Below, in pieces: positions 17,052 through 26,147 of a stretch of DNA of 64,000 nt. Position 1 is the first letter of the stretch, and every line of letters starts with the position of its first letter. Both the position numbers and the translations under genes were made by a program. Where the stretch lies: assembly GCA_025356015.1 (NCBI GenBank), contig JANXYO010000021.1, positions 1-64,000 of the forward strand. The letters run 5' to 3'. The notes below the pieces were generated by a model. It saw nothing but the letters and a program-made list of their open reading frames with translations, was not told the DNA's origin and ran no database searches. The DNA comes from Spirochaetaceae bacterium (GTDB lineage: Bacteria; Spirochaetota; Spirochaetia; Treponematales; Rectinemataceae).

Positions 17052-17081
17052 TTGAAGCCGGGACCCCGAAGCCGGTATGCT
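17052..17081 (+). promoter_or_regulatory. promoter of 39-aa secreted peptide gene
   Basis: TTGAAG (17052-17057), 18-bp spacer, TATGCT (17076-17081). Predicted start ~17088; GGAG at 17093-17096 then lies 6 nt before the ATG. Confidence 0.6.
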
Positions 17082-17102
17082 GGTGAAGGATTGGAGTGCA
17101 GC

Positions 17103-17222
17103 ATGAGAAAGCTCGTCGTCATCCTCGTCGTTCTCGTCGCGGTGTTCACCTTCATCAGGGATTACCCGGCCGCCCGGGCCGATTCGGCCAATGCCGGGAT
17201 CCGCTCGGCCCTGACGCCCTAG
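17103..17222 (+). CDS. 39-residue peptide with signal sequence or membrane anchor
   Basis: Small open frame with its own promoter, a GGAG site at 6-nt spacing and a terminator 70 bp downstream. It starts MRKLVVILVVLVAVFTFI (two basic residues, then a strong hydrophobic core) and continues RDYPAARADSANAGIRSALTP. ARA-DS is a plausible signal peptidase site that would free a 13-residue peptide; otherwise it is a single-span membrane peptide. I know no homologue. It lies between a cell-wall endopeptidase and the sigma-54-driven sigma factor gene. Confidence 0.6.
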   Translation: MRKLVVILVVLVAVFTFIRDYPAARADSANAGIRSALTP

Positions 17223-17229
17223 TACTGTA

Positions 17230-17275
17230 TGATTGGGTAGACAGCCTCATCGCAATAAAGTGTGATTAAGTAGAC
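17230..17275 (+). promoter_or_regulatory. paired direct repeat upstream of sigma-54 promoter (candidate enhancer sites)
   Basis: TGATTRRGTAGAC occurs at 17230-17242 and 17263-17275, starts 33 bp apart (about three helical turns). They lie ~125-170 bp upstream of the predicted sigma-54 start site, the usual distance for enhancer-binding protein sites. The first copy is framed by CTGT and ACAG. Function is inferred from position and repetition. Confidence 0.5.
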
Positions 17276-17292
17276 GTAAGGCCGACTGATCG

Positions 17293-17321
17293 GAACCGCC
17301 CTCCCGGGCGGTTCTTTTTTT
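17293..17321 (+). terminator. rho-independent terminator
   Basis: GAACCGCCC (17293-17301) pairs perfectly with GGGCGGTTC (17306-17314) around a TCCC loop, followed by seven T. It ends transcription from the small peptide gene and insulates the sigma factor promoter. Confidence 0.95.
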
Positions 17322-17373
17322 ATGTCGTTTTCCGATAATGCTTTACACCGAAACGAAACTGAGTATCCTCCGC

Positions 17374-17390
17374 TTGGCACGCAAGTTGCT
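17374..17390 (+). promoter_or_regulatory. sigma-54 (RpoN) promoter of the sigma factor gene
   Basis: TTGGCACG, four bases, TTGCT: a full match to the sigma-54 -24/-12 consensus (YTGGCACGNNNNTTGCW), with GG at 17376-17377 and GC at 17388-17389. The predicted start of transcription, ~17400, lies just before the GGAG ribosome binding site (17402-17405) of the gene. No comparable match was found elsewhere in the window. Confidence 0.85.
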
Positions 17391-17414
17391 CTATTACTTG
17401 CGGAGACACACGAT

Positions 17415-18257
17415 ATGAAAGCGATGACCATGAACAAGGGACAGGACGACGAACTCCAAGCCTACTACGCCGCGATCAAACGCATAAACCTACTCACACC
17501 CGAGGAGGAGCGCGAGCTTTCCGCCAAGGCCCTCCGTGGCGAGGAGGAGGCGAGGCGCAGGCTGATCGAAGCCAACCTGAGGCTTGTCGTCAAGATAGCG
17601 CGCGGCTACATGACCCCCGACATGCCCCTCCTCGACCTCATCCAGGAGGGAAACATCGGCCTCATCAAGGCGGCCGAGAAATACGACGGGGAAAGGAACG
17701 TGCGCTTCTCGACCTATGCCTCCTGGTGGATCAAGCAGTCGATCACCCGGGCCCTCGTCAACAGCCGCCGCGCGATCCGCCTGCCTCACCGCAAGGAGGA
17801 GCTCATCAGGCGGGTCCAGAGGACCTACAGCGTCCTGACCCAGATCCTCCACAGGGAGCCCACCCAGGCCGAGATAGCCGGCGAGCTGCGGGTGAGCGAG
17901 GAGTTGATCGACGCCGTCATGGCCATGGCCGGAAGCCTGGTCTCCCTCGAGAACGACGGCGGGGACGAGGGAGGGGCTGTCATCGACGTCTACGAGGACT
18001 ACAGCTACAGCCCCGACGCCGAGCTGATGCGCTCCTGTGCCAAGACCGAGACCGTCAGGATGCTGGAGATCCTCCTCGAGAAGGAGAGGAGGATCCTGAT
18101 GTACCGCTTCGAGGCCTTTGGTGGCGAGCGCCATACCCTCAAGAGCATCGGTGCCGAGCTGGGCATCTCGCCGGAGACTGTCCGCCAGATAGAGAAGCGT
18201 GCACTGAGAAAGCTCAAGGATTCGACCCCTGGTTTCGCGATGCCCTACGTGTCCTAA
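17415..18257 (+). CDS. RpoS/RpoD-like group 2 sigma-70 factor
   Basis: 280 residues from the ATG at 17415; the longer frame from 17322 would start upstream of the promoter. Region 1.2 (YYAAIKRINLLTPEEERELSA), region 2 (LIEANLRLVVKIARGY, LLDLIQEGNIGLIKAAEKYD, RFSTYASWWIKQSITRAL), region 3, and region 4 (EERHTL-type: GGERHTLKSIGAELGISPETVRQIEKRALRKL). It lacks region 1.1, so it is a group 2 (RpoS-like) factor rather than the primary RpoD. The only good promoter is of the sigma-54 type, as for rpoS of Borrelia burgdorferi. A poor GATAAT at 17336 might give a basal transcript. Confidence 0.92.
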   Translation: MKAMTMNKGQDDELQAYYAAIKRINLLTPEEERELSAKALRGEEEARRRLIEANLRLVVKIARGYMTPDMPLLDLIQEGNIGLIKAAEKYDGERNVRFSTYASWWIKQSITRALVNSRRAIRLPHRKEELIRRVQRTYSVLTQILHREPTQAEIAGELRVSEELIDAVMAMAGSLVSLENDGGDEGGAVIDVYEDYSYSPDAELMRSCAKTETVRMLEILLEKERRILMYRFEAFGGERHTLKSIGAELGISPETVRQIEKRALRKLKDSTPGFAMPYVS

Positions 18258-18290
18258 GCTCCCTGCCGGGCCGAGCCGATACTAGGGATC

Positions 18291-19485
18291 GTGGCCCCAT
18301 CCCCTTCACGATCAGGACGACGTCCCCGAAACGCCCCGGGCAGGGCCCCGGCGAAGGCCAGGGCCGGAGCCAGGGCCCGACCCTCCCAGCCTCCGTCTCC
18401 TTCATCCACCTGGGTCTTCATCGCCGCCGCCCTCCTCCTGGTCGGTCTAGCCCTTGGCATTGTGGCCCTGGCCGGATCGGTGGCCCCTGCCGGGGCCCGC
18501 GCCATGCCCGTCGCCGAGGGCGCCCTCGACCCCGGGCTCAGGGACGGCGAGGCCCCCGATGCCGCGGGGATCCAGTCCGAGGCCCTCCGCGTCGCGGCCG
18601 CCTCGGCCGAGTCAGGCGCGCCCGCCGCGTCGGCCGAGTCACCCGCATCGGCCGGGTCGGCCGCCCTGCCCGATACCCGATCCGCGACCGCTGCGGCTCC
18701 CCTGGCTGCCGGACAGAAGCCAGGCGGGACCTCGCCCTCTGCAGTTCCGGCCCACAGGGCCACATGCCGGCCCGAGCCGGCCGCGCCCCCCCATCTGCGG
18801 CCGAAAGCGGCGAAAAAGGTCCTCATATTTGTAATTGACGATGCAGGCAACAATTCCCGCCAGCTCGAGCCCTTCCTGAAGCTGCCCTTCCCCCTCACGA
18901 TCGCCGTCCTGCCTGGCCTCCCCTACAGCCTCGCCGACGCCCATGCGGTGAAGGCTGCCAGCAAGGAGCTGATCCTCCACCAGCCCATGGAGGCCGTCGG
19001 AGGCCAGGATCCCGGCCCAGGGGCGCTCAGGCTCGGGATGGATCCCGCCACGGTCGCCCAGGTGATAGACGCGAACCTGAGGACTGTCCCCGGGGCCGTG
19101 GGCATGAACAACCACATGGGCTCAGCGGTGACCGCCGACCCCCAGCTCATGGATGCCGTCGCGGCGGTTGCAAAAGAGCGGGGAATCTACTATCTTAACT
19201 CACTCACCATCTCCGGCACGGCGACCGCCTTGGCCGCGCGCCGGGAGGGAATCCGATATTGGGAGCGTTCCGTGTTCCTCGACAATACGCCTGATCGGGT
19301 ATCGATATTCCGCGCCGTGGATGATGGCAAGAAACGTGCCACCAAGGGCGGGAGCGCTATCATGATCGGCCATGTCTGGTCGGCAGAGCTCGCCCAGGCA
19401 CTCATGGAACTCTATCCCCAGCTCGTCGAGGAAGGTTTCTCCCTCTCCACCATCTCGCGCTTCATGATCCAGGAAGCCGAGGAGG

Positions 19486-19508
<23 letters not shown>
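18291..19508 (+). CDS. divergent polysaccharide deacetylase family protein
   Basis: 405 residues from a GTG. Basic N-terminus, one membrane segment (STWVFIAAALLLVGLALGIVALAG), an Ala/Pro-rich low-complexity linker to about residue 175, then the conserved domain: KKVLIFVIDDAGNN, ILHQPMEA, GMNNHMGSAVTADP, and ATKGGSAIMIGHVW. This is the YibQ/DUF610 'divergent polysaccharide deacetylase' family, often found in the periplasm of Gram-negative bacteria. Enzymatic activity is unproven. It overlaps tsaD by 23 bp. Confidence 0.88.
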
Positions 19509-20517
<1,009 letters not shown>

Positions 20518-20586
20518 GCACGGACTGAACTTCCTGAAGCGCCGCCCCCCTTGAGGCGCGTGATGACCCTAGGGGGCTCCAGAGCC

Positions 20587-21141
20587 ATGCGATCGATAGC
20601 GTCCCTGCTTTTCACCTGCCTCGCGATATCGGCGGCTGCCTCGCCCTTCGGCTTTGAGCTCAAGGGAGGGGGCTGTCTGGGCCTCGACAGAGCCCTGCGC
20701 GGGGTGGGCATCTCGGCCACGCTGAGCCTGGGCTCGGGCAAGCTCGTGCCGGGCATTAGGGCCCGCCTCGACTACGACGCCTCCCTCGGGCCCCTCATCG
20801 CAGGCGCCGAGCTTTCGGTGGCTGTAGGGGACGAGGTCGCCCTCCTGGTCGGGGGCGAGCTGCCCCTCTCTGACCTCAGCCTCGAGACCCAGGGCTCCCG
20901 CATCGCTCTTTCTCCCCGGCCCTGGCCCAACCGCTTCGGCATCTCGGCCCTCCTGGCCAAGCTCGCTCCGGGAGCCGCCGGCCGGCCTGCCTGCCGCCTC
21001 GAGACCGAGTTCTCCTGGAGCGCCTATGGCATCGAGGCCGGCTCGCCGGGAGAGGCCTTGCCTGCGGCAGTGACGGGAGTCGCCGGCTTCGCCGCGGGTT
21101 TCAGGGCCTTCATCTTCCTGGCCCTCTCATGGAGACCCTGA
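20587..21141 (+). CDS. exported hypothetical protein, possible beta-barrel
   Basis: 184 residues from the ATG at 20587 (earlier ATGs lack a signal-peptide pattern). N-terminus MRSIASLLFTCLAISAAASPF is a signal peptide with a likely cut after AAA or AAS. The mature part alternates glycine-rich, amphipathic strands (ISATLSLGSGKLVPGIRARLDYD, LIAGAELSVAVGDEVALLVGGELP), as in small outer-membrane barrels. No family recognised. It follows tsaD by ~70 bp. Confidence 0.55.
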   Translation: MRSIASLLFTCLAISAAASPFGFELKGGGCLGLDRALRGVGISATLSLGSGKLVPGIRARLDYDASLGPLIAGAELSVAVGDEVALLVGGELPLSDLSLETQGSRIALSPRPWPNRFGISALLAKLAPGAAGRPACRLETEFSWSAYGIEAGSPGEALPAAVTGVAGFAAGFRAFIFLALSWRP

Positions 21142-21181
21142 AGACTTGACACGGGCCGCGGCTGGGGGCTAAGTGGAAGCA

Positions 21182-22312
21182 ATGAACAGCCTAAGCGCCG
21201 CAGCCACATTCCCCGAAGACGCCACCCTCGCGGCCGCCGCAGAAGTCGCCGTCCGAGATGTGCTCAAGGCCCGCCCTGGCGAGAAGGCCCTGATCATCAC
21301 CAACCCCGAGCGGGAGGTCCTGCAGATCGCGGCCGCCCTCTACGACGCCCTGGTGGCGGCCAAGGCCAGACCGACCATGCTGATCCAGGGGATCAAGGGC
21401 CAGATGGACAACGCCGAGGAAGCCGTCATCGCAGCCTTCGAGGCCCAGCCCGACATCGTGATGTCAATCTCGGCCGGGAAGATCGGCAAGGATGCCGAGG
21501 GCATCAGGACGCCCTACGACTGGGACGGGGTGTCCTACGACCACGTCTTCCACTACCAGCTCCACGGTTCCAGGACCCTGCGCGCCTTCTGGTCGCCGAG
21601 CATCTCCCGAGCCATGTTCATCAAGACTGTCCCCATCGACTACGCCCAGCTCCAGGAGAGGTGCCGCAGCATCAAGGCCATCCTCGATCGCGCTGTGTCG
21701 GTGCGCGTCACCAACGCCAATGGCACCGACCTCCACATAGGCCTCTTAGGCAGGCTCGCGAAGAGCGACAACGGCGACTACTCCTGCGAAGGCTCGGGCG
21801 GCAACCTCCCCGCGGGCGAGGTCTTTATCTCTCCCGAACTTGGGACGGCACGGGGCAGCCTCGTGTTCGACGGCTCCATCGCGGGAACCAAGGACGACAT
21901 CCTCATAGCCGAGCCCATCAGATGCACTGTCGAAGCCGGCTTCGTGGTCAAGATAGAGGGCGGGGCCGAGGCCCGGGAGCTCCTCGCTGCCCTCGAGACG
22001 GGCGCCGAGGGCGCGAGGCGCATGGCGGGGAAGGGCGAGCTCTCGGCCGAGAAGGCCGAAGCCTATGCCCGGAACGCCCGCTCCCTCGGGGAGCTCGGAA
22101 TCGGCCTCAACCCCGCGGCCGAGGTGGTGGGCAACATGCTGGAAGACGAAAAGGCCTTCAGGACCTGCCATGTGGCCATCGGCTCCAACTACGACGAGGA
22201 CGCCCCCGCCCTCATCCACCTCGACGGCCTTGTCTCCCGCCCCACGATCGCGGCGGTCATGAAGGACGGCAGCCAGGTCATCATCGAGCGCGACGGCGAG
22301 CTCCTCGTCTAG
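21182..22312 (+). CDS. M29-type (AmpS/PepS-like) aminopeptidase
   Basis: 376 residues from the ATG at 21182 (GTG at 21173 possible; GGAAG precedes the ATG). C-terminal half shows the conserved segments of the thermophilic metalloaminopeptidase family: GGNLPAGEVFISPELGTARG, GIGLNPAAEVVGNMLEDEKAFRT, CHVAIGSNYDEDAPALIHLD. Family enzymes bind two metals and cleave N-terminal residues. The N-terminal half (NPEREVLQIAAALYDAL) is typical. Residue-level assignment of the metal ligands is not certain. Confidence 0.82.
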   Translation: MNSLSAAATFPEDATLAAAAEVAVRDVLKARPGEKALIITNPEREVLQIAAALYDALVAAKARPTMLIQGIKGQMDNAEEAVIAAFEAQPDIVMSISAGKIGKDAEGIRTPYDWDGVSYDHVFHYQLHGSRTLRAFWSPSISRAMFIKTVPIDYAQLQERCRSIKAILDRAVSVRVTNANGTDLHIGLLGRLAKSDNGDYSCEGSGGNLPAGEVFISPELGTARGSLVFDGSIAGTKDDILIAEPIRCTVEAGFVVKIEGGAEARELLAALETGAEGARRMAGKGELSAEKAEAYARNARSLGELGIGLNPAAEVVGNMLEDEKAFRTCHVAIGSNYDEDAPALIHLDGLVSRPTIAAVMKDGSQVIIERDGELLV

Positions 22313-22362
22313 GCGCCCCTGCGATGGGGAAGGCCTTCGATGTGAAATTAGGAAGCACCAGA

Positions 22363-22391
22363 TTGTTTCGCGCTATTTTTCGCGATAAAAT
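22363..22391 (+). promoter_or_regulatory. promoter of lipoprotein gene
   Basis: TTGTTT (22363-22368), 17-bp spacer, TAAAAT (22386-22391), in an AT-rich patch. It predicts a start near 22398 and a leader with AGGAGG at 22412-22417. Confidence 0.6.
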
Positions 22392-22442
22392 GGCTAAGGT
22401 CTCAAAAATCCAGGAGGATTTCGAACGCGAATCTCTAAACTC

Positions 22443-23078
22443 ATGTCTCTCGTCGCCATCGTCGCAATTCTCGCCCTGTCCTGTTCCACCGGGGGCGGAA
22501 CCGACAAGCCAGCGGACACCTACACGATCAGCACCCTTCCATCTAAGATCATGATGGACGTCCCAGCCTCACTGGTGAGCACGGCGGCCAAGGGAGTGAC
22601 GGCCAAGGGCGCCGGCCCGACAGACGGATCGTATGTTTTCGTCAAGAGCATGGTCTCGATGATGCAGGACTGCGCGGCCTCTGTCTCGATGATGTTCGTC
22701 CTGGGCGATTTCGCGATCTCGCAGAACAATCTCCAGCTCGACAGCGGCGATCATCCCGATCTCACCATCACCCTGACCGAGGAGCTGTACAACGCCATGC
22801 TGGACGCCGCGCCAGCCGGCACCGAGGGCCCCGACCGCAGCGCCATCGGCGAGACGGCGAAACTGGGCGTGAACTACAAGGCGACCATCGGTGCCTACGA
22901 CCAGGGCGGCTTCATCAATTCCCATGACACCACCTTGACCTTCCCCGACATGTTCCACAGCTTCCTGGCGGACGGAACCTTCATCGACCCCAGCGGAACC
23001 GATGCCTACCAGGCCAAATACAACGAGTCAGCCACCACGGCGGCTCTGAACTCTCTCGTGGCCGACTCGGGAATTTAG
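22443..23078 (+). CDS. putative lipoprotein, unknown
   Basis: 211 residues. The N-terminus MSLVAIVAILALSCSTGGG has a hydrophobic core and a relaxed lipobox ending at C14, of a kind spirochaetes accept, but lacks the usual basic n-region. AGGAGG lies 25 nt before the ATG, too far, and no start codon lies at normal spacing; either the start is odd or a base is missing here. The mature protein has no family I recognise. It has its own promoter and terminator. Confidence 0.6.
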   Translation: MSLVAIVAILALSCSTGGGTDKPADTYTISTLPSKIMMDVPASLVSTAAKGVTAKGAGPTDGSYVFVKSMVSMMQDCAASVSMMFVLGDFAISQNNLQLDSGDHPDLTITLTEELYNAMLDAAPAGTEGPDRSAIGETAKLGVNYKATIGAYDQGGFINSHDTTLTFPDMFHSFLADGTFIDPSGTDAYQAKYNESATTAALNSLVADSGI

Positions 23079-23109
23079 ACAGGCGCCGACCGCGATCCCT
23101 GTGATCGGA

Positions 23110-23136
23110 GGCCCCCGCGAACAGGGGGGCCTTTTC
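23110..23136 (+). terminator. rho-independent terminator of lipoprotein gene
   Basis: GGCCCCC (23110-23116) pairs with GGGGGCC (23125-23131), followed by TTTTC. Located 32 bp after the lipoprotein stop. Confidence 0.85.
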
Positions 23137-23161
23137 TTGGGTGGGCGCCCGGGCGCCTCCG

Positions 23162-23191
23162 TTGCCGCAGGGCCGCGCCTCGGGCTATACT
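23162..23191 (+). promoter_or_regulatory. lysS promoter, leaderless type
   Basis: TTGCCG (23162-23167), 18-bp spacer, TATACT (23186-23191), 7 nt before the lysS ATG at 23199. The predicted transcript starts at or one base before the A of the ATG. Confidence 0.7.
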
Positions 23192-23198
23192 CGGTCCC

Positions 23199-24779
23199 AT
23201 GGAACAACCGAACAGGGCAGGACACTGGGCCGACGCGACGGCCGACCAGATCATCGCGGAGAAGGGCGACAAGGAACTCTATACCTGCGCCTCGGGGATA
23301 ACCCCCTCCGGCACGGTGCACGTGGGCAACTTCCGCGAGATGATCTCGGTCGATCTCGTGGTGCGCGCCCTGCGCGACAAGGGCAAGAAGGTCCGCTTCA
23401 TATATAGCTGGGACGACTACGACACCTTCCGCAAGGTGCCGGTCAACATGCCGGAGCAGGAGATGCTAAGCGCCCACCTGCGCTTCCCCATCACCCTGGT
23501 CCCCGACCCCTGGAAGCGGGACTCGAGCTATGCCCGCCACCACGAGGTCGACGTCGAGACGGTCCTGCCCCTCGTGGGCATAGCGCCGGAGTTCATCTGC
23601 CAATCGGAGCGGTATCGCGCATCGCGCTACGCCGAGGGCATGAGGCGCGCGCTGGAGAAGCGCGAGGCCCTTAAGGTCATCCTCGACAAGTACCGCGACG
23701 AGGACCACAAGATCCAGGGCGAGTGGTGGCCGATCACCGTCTTCTGCGACAGCTGCAACCGCGACACCACCGTGATCGAGGCCTGGGACGGGGACTGGGG
23801 CCTGTCTTACCACTGCGAGACCTGCGGCCACGCCGAGAAGCTCGACCTCCGCAAGGCCAAGGGGGCCAAGCTCCTGTGGCGAGTCGACTGGCCCATGCGC
23901 TGGGCCTACGAGGGCGTCGACTTCGAGCCCGCCGGCAAGGACCACCATTCCCAGGGCGGCTCCTTCGACACCGCCAAACATGTCGTCGAGGATGTCTACG
24001 GCTCCAAGCCGCCGATCAGCTTCCGCTACGACTTCATCGGGATCAAGGGCTCGCCCGGCAAGATGTCCTCGAGCAAGGGCAAGGTCGTCGACCTGCCGGA
24101 CATCCTGCGCGTCTACCAGAGCGAGGTGGTCCGCTACCTCTTCGCGGGCACCAGGCCCAACACCGAGTTCGTCATCAGCTTCGACCTCGATGTCATCAAG
24201 ATCTACGAGGACTACGCCAAGACCGAGAGGATCTACTGGGGCACCGAGGCGGCGAAGGACGAGGAGACCGGGCTCAAGGAGAGGCGGATCTACGAGCTCT
24301 CCCAGGTCGGTGCCGTGCCCGAGCGCATGCCCTACCAGGTCCCCTTCCGCCACCTGTGCAGCCTGCTGCAGATCCACCTGGGCGATGTGGACAGGGTCCT
24401 CGAGGCCCTGAGCGGCATCGAGAAGGACCAGGAGCCGCGCATGCGCGAGCGCTGCGCCTGCGCCTGGTACTGGATCACCGAGTGCTCGCCGGCTGATTTC
24501 CGCTTCTCGATCAGGCCCGAGGGCGAGAAGATGGGCGTCGAGCCCAACGAGGCGGCGGCCCTGCGCGCCCTGCGCGAGCTGGCGATGAGCGGCCCGCGCG
24601 ACGAGAAGCTCCTCGCCGAGGCGATCTACGCCGTGGCCACGGCCAACGGCATCGATTCCAAGGCCCTCTTCAAGCTCGCCTACCGCGCCCTGATCGACAA
24701 GGACCAGGGCCCCCGGCTCGCGGGCTTCCTCCTCTCCCTGGGCGGGGAGCGGGTGGCCAGGATCCTCTCGGCGTACTAA
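23199..24779 (+). CDS. lysS: lysyl-tRNA synthetase, class I
   Basis: 526 residues of the class I (archaeal-type) LysRS, unrelated to the common class II enzyme. HIGH-equivalent TPSGTVHVGN at ~residues 36-45, KMSSSKG signature at ~287-293, zinc-binding CDSCNRD and CETCGH. Class I LysRS occurs in most archaea, spirochaetes and some alphaproteobacteria, so this gene is a strong taxonomic pointer. Stand-alone unit with its own promoter and a downstream terminator. Confidence 0.97.
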   Translation: MEQPNRAGHWADATADQIIAEKGDKELYTCASGITPSGTVHVGNFREMISVDLVVRALRDKGKKVRFIYSWDDYDTFRKVPVNMPEQEMLSAHLRFPITLVPDPWKRDSSYARHHEVDVETVLPLVGIAPEFICQSERYRASRYAEGMRRALEKREALKVILDKYRDEDHKIQGEWWPITVFCDSCNRDTTVIEAWDGDWGLSYHCETCGHAEKLDLRKAKGAKLLWRVDWPMRWAYEGVDFEPAGKDHHSQGGSFDTAKHVVEDVYGSKPPISFRYDFIGIKGSPGKMSSSKGKVVDLPDILRVYQSEVVRYLFAGTRPNTEFVISFDLDVIKIYEDYAKTERIYWGTEAAKDEETGLKERRIYELSQVGAVPERMPYQVPFRHLCSLLQIHLGDVDRVLEALSGIEKDQEPRMRERCACAWYWITECSPADFRFSIRPEGEKMGVEPNEAAALRALRELAMSGPRDEKLLAEAIYAVATANGIDSKALFKLAYRALIDKDQGPRLAGFLLSLGGERVARILSAY

Positions 24780-24825
24780 AGGACGGGGGAAGCACACACA
24801 GGCTGGAGGACTCTGGAGACGATTA

Positions 24826-24860
24826 GGCCCGGCCAGGGTAGTGATCCCGGCCGGGCCTTT
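24826..24860 (+). terminator. terminator of lysS
   Basis: GGCCCGGCC (24826-24834) pairs perfectly with GGCCGGGCC (24849-24857), 14-nt loop, followed by TTTCGCTTTT. It lies 47 bp after the lysS stop in a convergent gap. Confidence 0.8.
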
Positions 24861-24880
24861 CGCTTTTCGCGGAGCGCGAA

Positions 24881-25470
24881 TCAGAAGAAGATGCCGAGCT
24901 CGATGCCGAAGTTGCGGCGTCGACCTTCGAGAGCCCCGATTGCTTTGGCTCATACGATATTAAAGTGTAGCGCAGCCCGAGGGCCATGCCCTTCATGAAC
25001 ATGTAGTCGGCCTGCATCGTCAGGCCGAGGGCATAGTTGAACTTGAAGTCGTAGCCCGAGAGCTGGCCGCTCCCGGAGAAGGAGTTGGCGATGTGATAGG
25101 CCGGCCCCACGCCAACCCGCAGCTCCTTCCAGTGCGCGAAGGCCAGGAGCTCGAAGGGGAAGCGGAAGAAATCGGCGTTCGCGTTGCTAGCTTCTTTTAT
25201 TGTGCTGTACTTGAGCCCGACCGTGCCCTGGAGATCGAGTGCGACCGGACCGAGCCTCGCGAGGTCCTGGGCCACGGCGCCCCCAAAGACACAGAGACCC
25301 TGGCCGGCCTTCACATCGGAAGTCGAGCCATCGCTATACGTGAGTGACAGCAGCTTCTCGCCCCCGAACTCGGCCCCGAGGCCAATGAGGCCCCTCACCG
25401 AAATTCCAAAGGCAGGCATCGCCAGTGCCAGGATCGCGCCCAGGGCCAAAGCCATCTTTCGCTTCGTCAT
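24881..25470 (-). CDS. outer-membrane beta-barrel-like protein, frameshifted at the C-terminus
   Basis: Start set at the ATG at 25470, preceded by GGAGGAAGC, with signal peptide MTKRKMALALGAILALAMPAFG. The body is rich in alternating strands (LDLQGTVGLKYST, ALGLTMQADYMFMKGMALGLRY). As sequenced, the frame runs on into Ser-rich residues to 24823. The next frame instead reads RNFGIELGIFF and stops at 24881; a terminal Phe strand is what a barrel protein should have. One missing base near 24915-24918 (GCC to GCCC) would join the two. Likely a surface barrel of a treponeme-type family; function unknown. Confidence 0.65.
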
Positions 25471-25487
25471 GCTTCCTCCTTCCAAGT

Positions 25488-25507
25488 GGAACCACAATCG
25501 TGGTCCC
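25488..25507 (-). promoter_or_regulatory. leader hairpin of the barrel protein gene
   Basis: Inverted repeat GGAACCAC, four bases, GTGGTCCC (7 of 8 pairs) in the 5' leader, directly upstream of the ribosome binding site (25472-25480). Possible RNA hairpin or operator. Confidence 0.35.
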
Positions 25508-25638
25508 GCATTCCCGAGATAGCGCCTCGCGGCGTCATTGGTCTGTTTACTTTATTCGAATCGAGGAATCGCGTTTTCGGGAACCAAGCATGCCAATCCG
25601 AAGCTGTAAATGGGTCGGGAGATTCCAGGTCCCGATGC

Positions 25639-25667
25639 TTGACATAGGCCAGTTTGTTGGAGATATT
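25639..25667 (+). promoter_or_regulatory. marR-family gene promoter
   Basis: Perfect TTGACA (25639-25644), 17-bp spacer, GATATT (25662-25667), 7 nt before the ATG at 25675, so a leaderless transcript. The -10 overlaps the palindromic operator. Confidence 0.75.
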
Positions 25668-25687
25668 TGGTTCGATGTCGAACCAAA
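25666..25687. promoter_or_regulatory. MarR operator, perfect 10-bp palindrome
   Basis: TTTGGTTCGA, two bases (TG), TCGAACCAAA: a perfect dyad that covers the end of the -10 box, the transcript start and the start codon. Size and location suit an autoregulated MarR dimer. A degenerate copy lies at 26148-26169. Confidence 0.8.
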
Positions 25688-26136
25688 CTTCTGAGAACTC
25701 CAGGGAGTTTCTCGGCTCCGAATTTCTTGGCTGGTTTCGGATCGTGGAAGATCACTCCCACGACCTGATCGAAGAGCACTTGAGGCCCTTCGGGCTTTCC
25801 CTTTCCCAGGGTTTCCTGTTCGGGCTGATAGCCGATTGTGCACTCAAGGGCATCGCTCCCCTTCAAAAGGATCTCGAGAAGGACATGCGCCTGGTTACCT
25901 CGTCCATCACCAATCTGGTCCAGGGCCTCGAACGGAAAGGCATGATCTTTCGCGTGGATTCGCCAACGGACGGCCGGGCCAAGGAACTGCATGTGTCAGA
26001 AAAGGGCTGGAAGATGCGCGAGGAGCTGGGCCGCAACCGCATTGACTGGCAGCTTGCCTTGACGGCGCCCTTGTCCGACGAAGAACTGGCTCTCATCGTT
26101 CAACTGCTGCGAAAAATGGGCCGCAGCTACGACTGA
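25675..26136 (+). CDS. MarR-family transcriptional regulator
   Basis: 153 residues from the ATG at 25675, which lies inside its own operator; a TTG at 25654 would fall upstream of the -10 box. Winged helix with IAPLQKDLEKDMRLVTSSITNLVQGLERKGMI (helix-turn-helix) and DSPTDGRAKELHVSEKG (wing, with the DxRxK pattern typical of MarR). Base composition is lower in GC than the neighbours. It is followed by a truncated multidrug transporter, the usual target of such a regulator, so the pair was probably acquired as a repressor-pump cassette. Confidence 0.92.
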   Translation: MSNQTSENSREFLGSEFLGWFRIVEDHSHDLIEEHLRPFGLSLSQGFLFGLIADCALKGIAPLQKDLEKDMRLVTSSITNLVQGLERKGMIFRVDSPTDGRAKELHVSEKGWKMREELGRNRIDWQLALTAPLSDEELALIVQLLRKMGRSYD

Positions 26137-26147
26137 TCATTACGGCA

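Noticed and set aside
23466-24953. 495-codon minus-strand frame opposite lysS
   Set aside because: Mirror of a highly biased coding frame; sequence rich in Leu/Gly/Asp without any motif.
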